NCBI GenBank assembly: GCA_014898415.1
Contig: RCTD01000039.1
Location: 1-64,000 of the forward strand
DNA: 64,000 nucleotides
Source: Stromatinia cepivora
Taxonomy: Eukaryota > Ascomycota > Leotiomycetes > Helotiales > Sclerotiniaceae
Direction: 5' to 3'
Shown here: piece by piece, positions 56,447-64,000 of the stretch
Layout: the number at the start of each line of letters is the position of its first letter
How positions within the stretch are numbered: position 1 is the stretch's first letter
Made by a program: the position numbers and the translations under genes
The notes under the pieces: generated by a model
Seen by the model: only the letters and a program-made list of their open reading frames with translations
What the model was told of the DNA's origin: nothing
Database searches by the model: none

Positions 56447-58505
56447 TGATTTTACGAATTTTCTTATTATTCTATTTTTACATTTCTTTATTATTCTGAA
56501 TCTATTTGCTATATATTTTTTAAGATTGTTTTAAAAACCTAAAGATTATCTTTGATATTCATCAAATAGTAAGAAACCTTTACAATATCGGAATCAAACA
56601 ATCCTTCGAAATTCGATCAAAATAACTATGAGTGATAATTCAAACAAATGAAGATACAATTGAAAAAGAAAGAATAATTTTATATAATTGATTAAACATT
56701 AAATAAATATATACAGATTGTAGAACCCAATATAATATCTACCTATAAGATCAATGGTCGTATATATTACAATATCGAATTGAAATTGGAATACTTAAAG
56801 AACGAAGCGAATATATTATTGTATATTTGTATAATATTCAATGATAATGATGAAACCCTTATCGACGAATATTCAATAGTATATATATTCTGAAGATACT
56901 TTAAATCGAAATATATTAGAGTCAATATAATCATAATCAATATATATATAACAATGATCTAGAACTTCAAATTTCAATTCGATATTTATTCCGATATAAT
57001 TATTATTGAAGTTTGAAACAAATTGAAAAAGTATAAAAGGAAATTAGAGGTTGCAAATGAAAGTTATCGATTAATATATCAAGAAATTGTTTTGTTTTTA
57101 GTTTTAATATATAATCTTTTAATCGATTATCAAGAAATAATGGATATATTGGATATCTAAATCAGTTTTAATATTGATGATAAGATTAAGTATTTGTAGA
57201 TTAAGGAATTTCGTTTTAAGAATAGATCAAAACGAATATAAATTGTAAAAGGATCTAAATATACTTTTCGATATCAAGAATCAGATTTCGAGATCCCAAA
57301 TAATGCTTGTGATCTGTATTAAAAGGAAAATCATTATATACGAAATTATCTATATTTAATATAAACCAACAAATTCTTTTGCAATTATTTTTATTATCAA
57401 AAGAGAAAGAGATTATCGAATCTAAAGAAGGTTTATTTCAATAAGAAAGATTAAGTATACTTTATTAATAATATCTCTGAATCAGATTCCGATATTGAGA
57501 ATATAATAAAGGAAAATTACAATTTGATAAAAAAGATTATTAATAAGATTTCTCTTAACAAATAATATATTGATATAAATACTTTTTTATATATATTTAA
57601 TCAATCTTCATTATTCAAATCAATAGATCCTATTACTAAACAAAAAATAAAGATTAATAAGGGAATAATATATTGTTATTATTAAGGTTTAATGGATATA
57701 ATATACAAAGATGATTCTAAGATATTACTTTCAAATGTATTATATATATTAGGACTAGAAATAAACTTATTATCAGGAAAAAGAATCTACGAAATAGAAT
57801 TGCAAAGGGAATTCAATTTTTATTATATATATTTCAAAAAGGATAATAAAAAAATCATTTGTATTAAAATACAAAACGGAATGTATATGGTTTCATATAT
57901 AATCAAAGGATACAAGGATACAACTCTTTGTTCGAATGTATATCAAAATATTCAAGAAAAAGGTTTTTCTTTAGAGATAATCGATAATATCAAAGGTATC
58001 GATAATGAATTAATATTCAAGGAGAAAGAGAGATATTTGTTATGGTATCGAAGATTCAATCATTTAGGTTTAGATAAGATCAAGAATCTATACAAGGTAT
58101 TCAATATAATTAAACCAATAAAGATCCCAATTGAATTAGATATCTGTGAAATATATATACTCATTAAGATGATCAATTGTATTTCAAAGCAATTGAGTTT
58201 GTATAAATCAAAGAGATTCAAATTTATATATTTCGATATTACAAGATTATTTTCAAAATCGATTCAAAGGAATCTTTATTTTATATTGATCATCGATAAT
58301 TGTATAAAAATAAATTAGATTATATTATTTAAACAAAAAGACGATACAATTCAAATATTGAAAACTTGGAAAAAGAAAATAGAATTGACTATTGGAGAAA
58401 AGATTATTACAATTAGGATTGATAATACATTAGAATTCTTATAAATTATTTATAAATGATTATTAGATATATAATCTGAAGTTATAACAATTGCTTCTTT
58501 ATATC
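56447..58505 (+). pseudogene. Copia element 2 copy A: gag, protease and integrase 5' remnant
   Basis: Gag-type fragments include KRKLEVANESYRLIYQEIVLF and LLIDYQEIMDILDI, followed by a decayed zinc knuckle (CDLY...ENHYIRNYL; usual C-x2-C-x4-H-x4-C). A 208-codon open stretch at 57692-58318 covers the protease end (ILLSNVLYILGLEINLLSG), the gag-pre-integrase block (LLWYRRFNHLGLDKIKNL; usual WHRRFGHL) and the start of integrase (FKFIYFDITRLF). It then runs to ASLYQN at 58510, where element N2 interrupts. Confidence 0.8.
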
Positions 58506-58510
58506 AAAAC
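58506..58510. repeat. Target-site duplication aaaac (left) of element N2
   Basis: Repeated at 60186-60190 right after the 3' LTR. The pentamer forms the QN codons of the host QNGSAER integrase motif. Confidence 0.85.
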
Positions 58511-58660
58511 TGTCACGAGATACACGTGATCGCGTACGATCGGGCTAGTACGGTACTAAGCTCCGAGTCGATTATATATATAGCTTCGTAGCACACTCTC
58601 TTTAGCTCTATAGCTTTTAATTCTAAGATTAATCTCTAAACACTCATTGGGTTTATCACA
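58511..58660 (+). repeat. 5' LTR (150 bp) of nested element N2
   Basis: Starts TGTCACGAGATACACG and ends GTTTATCACA. Same length and sequence, apart from transitions, as 60036-60185. It has higher GC than its surroundings. Confidence 0.9.
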
Positions 58661-58874
58661 TTATTAAAAACTCTTTTAGATAAAAAATAGAATAATATCT
58701 GTACATACTTATACACACTCCACTTACTCCTATCTAAACATATGTTTATGTTTTTTCGCTTGTATATGAATCTTTTTAATATTATTCAAAAATGTTATCT
58801 TTTTTTTTACCCTTAATTTCTAAATTATAAATTACAATTCGATAAACCTTGCAATTGCAGAATTTCGTAGCGAA

Positions 58875-59640
58875 ATGATTTGTCAACGAAATGAAATCTT
58901 GTTCCTACGCTTCCTGATTCTCGAATGCATTTCTATTACTCATATTTCTTTTTATCCGAAATCCTTTCTCCCTAATCCTGAAAAGTTCAATGGTAGCTCT
59001 CAAAAATTCGATACCTGGCTTTCTTCGATTCACATGAAACTACAAATAGACGACACTACGATCGGCAATTCTACAACTCAATTTTACTATATTTATTTCA
59101 ATTTCGAATCTTATATATAAACTATAATATTACCTCAACTTTTTTTTCTTGATCAAAACATTCCTTTAGATTATACAACAATCCTAAATCAATTTATATA
59201 TATTTACAATAATCCAAATAAAATTCAAGAAACCAAAGATAAACTATTCACTCTCAAATAAGAAATCGATTCTTTATATATCTATATTACAAAATTCGAA
59301 AGAACTCTTTACAAAACCAAAGGTCAAAATTGATCCAATTCGAATAAAATCTCAACCTTTCGTAATAAACTCAATATTACTCTTAGAAATCGTCTTTCTC
59401 AACAGTTTTCTTTTCTCTATTTCTATCCCAACTTTGTTCAGATTATACAACAACTAATTGTTCACACAACAAATGGATTCCCTGCATCATCCCACTTTAA
59501 TAAACCTAGAGCCCTATATATATTGCAGAATCCATTTTATTTTCGGAACCATAATCCAATAGATATTAACAACCTTAATATCATTAATACCCTTAACCCT
59601 TTTGATACCCAACCGAACAAACCCAATCATACTTTGATTC
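58875..59640 (+). pseudogene. gag relic of element N2
   Basis: A plus-strand frame, broken by several stops, reads as a retrotransposon gag: PNPEKFNGSSQKFDTWLSS, then MKLQIDD and later NPFDTQPNKPNHTL. The first 81 codons (58875-59120) are open. No zinc knuckle is seen. Confidence 0.65.
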
Positions 59641-60035
59641 TATTCTGTATATAAATGCCCGAATTTTCTTTTTTTGAAAGAACTTTTTTGTACAAGCAAA
59701 ATAAATGTATATGATATGGAAGTAACTTTTATTGGGTACGAGCCTGTCTGTTAGACCTGTATCAAGAAGTTCGAGATCGATAAAAGTTTATTCTGGTTAT
59801 TACATTGATTATTGAATCCAAAAACAATAATAATAAAAATCTAAAAGAGATAATCAATAACCAATATTTTGAAGATTGTTTGGAGGAGGCATATGGTACG
59901 GTGGATATATATTCATTGGTTGTAATGCAATCCATGCATCAAGAATTTTTATCAAAAGAAAATTAGTAATCATTTTGTACTTAAATCATTCGTTTAAAGT
60001 GAATTCGAAGCGAACTTTTCAGAAAGGGGGGATAG

Positions 60036-60185
60036 TATTATGAGATATACATGATCGTGTACGATCGGGTTAGTACGGTACTAAGTTCCGAGCCGATCAT
60101 ATATATAGCTTTGTAGCACATTCTCTTTAGCTCTATAGCTTTTAATTCTAAGGTTGATCTCTAAACGCTCGTTGGGTTCGTCACA
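60036..60185 (+). repeat. 3' LTR (150 bp) of nested element N2
   Basis: Starts TATTATGAGATATACATG and ends GTTCGTCACA. Compared with 58511-58660 the changes are transitions. Preceded by a G-rich polypurine tract. Confidence 0.9.
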
Positions 60186-60190
60186 AAAAC

Positions 60191-62179
60191 GGATCTGCAG
60201 AACGGAATATAAAGATTATAAAAGTAGATATAAAAGTAATACTAAAAGAAGTTGAATTATTATTAAAGTTTTAGAACGAAATTATAAAATACGATGTTTA
60301 TATTAAGAATGATATTAATATTAATCCTGATATAAATAGAATAGATCGATTTTTTATAAAAACTTTTATAAATATAATATTAGATATAAAAATATATAAA
60401 ATCTGGGAAAGCAAATATTATATTTATATCAATCCTAAGATTATTCCGAAAAAGCAAAGATACAATAAATTGCAGGATATTTCGAGAATCGATGTATTTT
60501 TAGGATACTCAAAAGTTACGAACAAATATATCAAAATGTATTCTCCAGAATTAGATTATATATTTTGATCAAATAAAATAATTATAGATGAATCTTATCA
60601 AGAAGAAGATTTGGATTTTAAATTAAAAAATTATGAATTAGATTTATAAAGAATAAAGAATATAAAGCTAGATCGAAAATCTTATAATAAATCGATAGCA
60701 AACAAAGCACCTTTTTTATTCTCAATATTAAATATAATATCTATATCATCTTCATTTTAAGTATTCTTTCCAATAAATATTATACCGAATTCAATGATTG
60801 TATTAAGTATCCTAATTATCGAATTGAAACTAGATAAATTAAATATATCAATATTAATATATAATAAAGATAAAGATAACAATATCTAAAAAACAAATCA
60901 AAAATCTTCTTTTAAGGATACTTCAGATATCGAATTTATCATTCCAGAAATTCCAGTTCAAAAATCAATTTCTGTAGATCCTGAATCTATATCGAAAACA
61001 AAATTTAAGATTGTTTTAAATTTTGCTGACAAATCTATTTTAATAAAATCAGAAAATGAAATAAATCCATAATCATTTGAAATTAAATAAAAGAATACAA
61101 TAAATCTTAAAAACAAATCCCTAAAGTATCTAATACAAAAACAGAAAAAAGATATAAAACAAAATCCTGAAAAAAAATGGAAAAGTAAGATTATAAAAAC
61201 ATTGATTATGATATCTATATAAATCAAAACTCAAGAAAATATAGAATATATTATAATTACAATTCCAATCATTTATAAAATGAATCCTTATATTAAAAAC
61301 AAGATCATTTCAGATTTTATAATTTCATTAATAAATACAAACAATACAAAAAGTATAATATATCCAACCAAAGAAATTCTAGAAATCAAAATACCAAAAA
61401 CTTATAAAAAAACAATATCAAATCAAAAACATTTTGAAAAATAAAAGGAAATTATTCAAAAAGAAATTATATCTTTGATTCAAAATAGTATTTGAGAAGA
61501 ATATATACTTTTTAAAAAAAGTAATCTGATTTCAACGAAATGAATATTTATAATTAAAATCAAAGATAACAAAATAGAATAATTCAAAACAAAATTAATA
61601 GTTCGAAAATTCAATCAGATATTAGGAAAAGATTACAACAAAATATTTATATTAATAATAAGATTAGATATACTTAAATTATTCCTAATTATTGTTGTAA
61701 AGGAAAATTTGGAATACTTACATTTCGATATCAAAAACGTTTTTACTGAATCGTATTTGAAGGAAGAGATCTACTTCGAATTACTTTAAAGTATTAAAGT
61801 CGAAAAGGAATATATACTACAAGTTCTATAAAATCTATATAATTTAAAACAAATTAAAAGGGATTGGAATTTACTATTGAAGAAAGAGCTTTTAGATATA
61901 GACTTTGTATAAAGTTTGATAAATCTATATTTATATATATTCAAAAACTATAATATAATATTACTGGTATATATCAACGATATTATTATTATATTATATA
62001 TATCATTACAAATCATTTGGTTTGATAAAAAGTTATTAATTTATTTTAATATCAAGAATTTAAAGGAGATTAATAAGATCCTAAATATTAGAATCATTTG
62101 TAATAGAAAAGTGTATATATTAATTATAAATCAAAAAGAATATCTTGATATTATATTAATCAAATATAATATTATATAT
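60191..62179 (+). pseudogene. Copia element 2 copy A: integrase 3' part and RT remnant
   Basis: The integrase frame resumes GSAERNI after element N2, followed by DISRIDVFLGYSKVTNKYIKMYSPELDYIF and VIDE-like sequence, the usual end of Copia integrase. After a linker (60600-61400), RT blocks appear in order: KEIISLIQNSI, STK-IFIIKIKDNK, LIVRKFNQILGKDYNKIF, HFDIKNVFTESYLKEEIYF, LYNLKQIKRDWNLLLKKEL, then the catalytic LVYINDIIII near 61960-61990 (VDD usual) and KNLKEINKILNIRI. The frame stops being RT at 62179, where the next copy begins. RNase H is absent. Confidence 0.82.
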
Positions 62180-62605
62180 TGTTGGAAATGAGGCCATCAT
62201 AGGATTAGAATTGAGGTCACGAGACCACAATGATGCACAGACCATATTTGGGGATAACCTTAATTCTACTCCTATTAGAATTATAAATCCTTAGTTCAAC
62301 CTATATAATCAATAATATTACTACTTCCTATATCAAAAGTTAATAGATTATAAGATCCGATTATATAATAATGATTAGAAAGCAAAGCAAATCGAGAAAG
62401 GATTAGTATAGCTAGTAGAAATGGAACAAAGTAAAAATCAGAGTTTTCATATAATACTATCGAAGCAAAGTTGAAATACGATAATATAGTTTATAATTTA
62501 TAATATTACAGGCCAGAGCGGAGAGCAGTCTGTATAGTACCAATACAGAATTATAGTAGAGGCGAAGAACAAGTTTGTATAGTTACAAGAAAATATATTA
62601 TAATA
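62180..62605 (+). repeat. 5' terminal (LTR-containing) segment of Copia element 2, copy B
   Basis: Begins TGTTGGAAATGAGGCC and matches 53708-54134 along its whole length, with transitions and one 1-bp indel. Unlike copy A it runs uninterrupted into the leader (atcttacgaa), which fixes the N1 insertion point in copy A. Confidence 0.75.
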
Positions 62606-63117
62606 TAATCTTACGAATTTTTTTTATTGTTTTATTTTTATATTTCTTTATTATTTTGAATTTATTTGTTGTATACCTTTTTTTTAAAACCATCTTAAAA
62701 ATCTGAAGATTATCTTTGATATTCATTAAATAATAAGAAACTTTCACAATATTGGAATTAAATAACCCTTTGAAATTCGATCAAAATAATTATAAGCGAT
62801 AATTCAGATAAACAAAGATATAATTGAAAGGGAAAGGATGGTTTTATATAATTGATCAAACATTAAATGAATATATATAGATTACAGGATCCAATATAGT
62901 ATTTATTTACGAAATCAATAGTTGTGTATATTATAATGTCGAATTAAAATCGGAATATTTAAAGGACGAAGCGAATACATTATTATATATTTGTACAATA
63001 TTTAATGATAATGATAAAGCCTTTACCGACGAATATTCAATAGTATATATATTTTAGAGATACTTTAAATCAAAATATACTAGAATCAATGCAGTTATAA
63101 TCAATATATATATAACA

Positions 63118-63363
63118 ATGATTCAGAATTTCAAATTCCAATTCAATATCTATTCCGATATAATCATTATCGAAGTTTGGGACAAATTGAAAGAGTACAA
63201 AAGGAAATTAGGAATTATAAATGAAAGTTATCGATCAGTATATCAAGATACTATCTTATTCTTGGTTTTAATATATAATCTTCTAATCGATTATCAAGGA
63301 ATAATGGATATATTGGATATCCAAACCAGCCTTAGTATTGATGATAAAATCAAGCATTTATAG
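63118..63363 (+). pseudogene. gag fragment of Copia element 2, copy B
   Basis: An 81-codon open stretch in gag, with VWDKLKEYKRKLG, LIYNLLIDYQGIMDILDIQTSLS and DDKIKHL. In copy A the same stretch has stops where this one has Trp or Gln codons. Downstream, a decayed zinc-knuckle-like region follows at about 63465-63530. Confidence 0.7.
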
Positions 63364-64000
63364 ATTAAGGAATTTCGTCTTAAAGATGAATCAAAGTTAG
63401 TGTAAATTATGAAAGAATCTAGATACACTTCTCGATGTTAAGAATCAGATTTCGAAATTTTAAACAATATTTGCGATCTATATTAAAGGGAAGATTATTA
63501 TATACGAGACTGCCCACATTTAGTACAAACCAACAAATTCCTTTGCAATTACTTTCGTTATTAAAGAAGAAAGGGATCATCAAATCCAAAAAAGATCTAT
63601 TTCAATAAGAAAGATTAAGTATATTTTATTAATAATATCTTTGAATCAGATTCCGATATTGAGGATATAATAAAGGAAGATTATAATTTAATAAAAGAAA
63701 TTATTAGTAAAACTTCCCCTAATAAATAATATACCGATATAAATATTTCTTTATATATATTTAACCAACTTTCATTATTCAAATCAATAGAATCTATTAT
63801 TAAACGAAAAATAAAGATTGATAGAGAAGTAATATATTATCGCTATTAAGGTTTAATAAATATAGTATACAAAGATGATTCTAAGATACTACTTTCAAAT
63901 ATGTTATATATATTAGAGTTAGGAGTAAACTTGCTATTAAAAAAAAAGATTTGCGAAATAGAGTTGCAAAGGGAATTCAATTTTTATTATATGTATTTCA

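Larger units (their letters stand above)
58511..60185 (+). mobile_element. Nested gag-only LTR element N2 (1675 bp)
   Basis: Two 150-bp LTRs and a 5-bp TSD (aaaac) bound a 1.37-kb interior that holds a decayed gag frame but no protease, integrase or RT. Gag fragments include PNPEKFNGSSQKFDTWLSS near 58975-59030, IYITKFERTLYKTKGQN and NKLNITLRNRLSQQF. A purine tract (aaaggggggatag) lies just before the 3' LTR. The size and content are those of a short non-autonomous LTR element that would rely on the enzymes of a larger relative. It splits the integrase of Copia element 2 exactly within QNGSAER. Confidence 0.87.
53708..62179 (+). mobile_element. Ty1/Copia retrotransposon element 2, copy A (5' part, twice interrupted)
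   Basis: The order is LTR segment (53708-54134), leader and gag (56447-about 57600), protease/integrase (about 57660-58510 and 60191-about 60600), then RT (about 61430-62179). It is interrupted by LTR elements at 54135-56441 and 58511-60185, each with a 5-bp TSD. Its RT stops just after the YINDI motif region where another copy of the same family begins at 62180, so RNase H and the 3' LTR lie outside or are missing. RT motif YINDI (usually YVDDI) and a Cys-to-Tyr change in the gag zinc knuckle show RIP-type decay. Confidence 0.82.
62180..64000 (+). mobile_element. Copia element 2, copy B (5' part, runs off window)
   Basis: A second copy of the same Copia family begins inside the RT region of copy A and shows the same leader and gag: the open piece at 63118-63363 (MIQNFKFQFNIYSDIIIIEV, YKRKLGIINESYRSVYQ) aligns residue for residue with the decayed gag of copy A at about 56957-57200. 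The homology continues to the window edge, near the protease region. The left TSD cannot be confirmed because the 3' end is outside. Confidence 0.78.

Noticed and set aside
62180..62605. 3' LTR of Copia element 2 copy A
   Set aside because: The preceding pol is cut in mid-RT with no RNase H or polypurine tract, and 5' leader and gag follow it, so it is the 5' end of another copy.

Overview
The window looks like a filamentous ascomycete nuclear chromosome. Genes carry short spliceosomal introns (about 50-130 bp, GTRAGT donors, CTAAC-type branch sites) and the gene set is fungal: SLX4, RPS21, malic enzyme, CPD photolyase, proline dehydrogenase, an ABCA transporter and a GH115 glucuronidase. Protein wording and the style of the repeats suggest a Leotiomycete, probably Sclerotiniaceae-like (inference; not tested by search).

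Layout. Positions 1-2367 hold no gene I can support. 2368-40188 is ordinary gene space with eleven protein genes: secreted GH115 alpha-glucuronidase (-), BuGZ/ZNF207-like C2H2 protein (-), NAD-malic enzyme (+), SLX4 (-), RPS21 (+), class I CPD photolyase (-) with an in-frame mitochondrial-type leader, proline dehydrogenase (-), a Tim17-family-like membrane protein (-), a small conserved-looking protein whose first coding exon is only the ATG (+), a Nudix hydrolase (-), a four-helix membrane protein of unknown function (-), and a 1637-residue ABCA-type transporter (-). The genes are not a functional cluster; they are mainly housekeeping, mitochondrial metabolism, DNA repair and one plant-cell-wall enzyme. 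A large intergenic stretch (17.6-21.4 kb) holds micro- and minisatellites, and a 268-bp MITE-like inverted-repeat element lies at 23.76-24.03 kb.

From about 42.99 kb to the end, composition turns strongly AT-rich and there are no intact genes. This is a mutated transposon pile-up that can be unpicked by target-site duplications (TSDs). A pogo/Fot1-type DDE transposon (from 42991) is split by a complete Copia-type LTR retrotransposon (44043-52301, 309-bp LTRs, TSD ttata). A probable solo LTR (52525-52841) and a zinc-binding/coiled-coil ORF relic (about 52985-53498) follow. A second Copia element (from 53708) is split by a 2307-bp LTR element (54135-56441, 163-bp LTRs, TSD caata) and by a 1675-bp gag-only LTR element (58511-60185, 150-bp LTRs, TSD aaaac). 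Another copy of the second Copia family begins at 62180 inside its pol and runs off the window. Differences between LTR copies are almost all C/T or G/A transitions, and catalytic codons have changed D to N or C to Y, which is the pattern left by repeat-induced point mutation (RIP).

The most interesting signals are the exactly resolvable nested insertions, a roughly 1.9-kb antisense-ORF region between Copia pol and its 3' LTR, an antisense fragment of Copia pol inside another LTR element, primer-binding sites matching the anticodon half of initiator tRNA-Met, and the mitochondrial leader on the photolyase. Exon coordinates were assigned by reading splice signals by eye and checking that frames join; transcripts could shift some boundaries.
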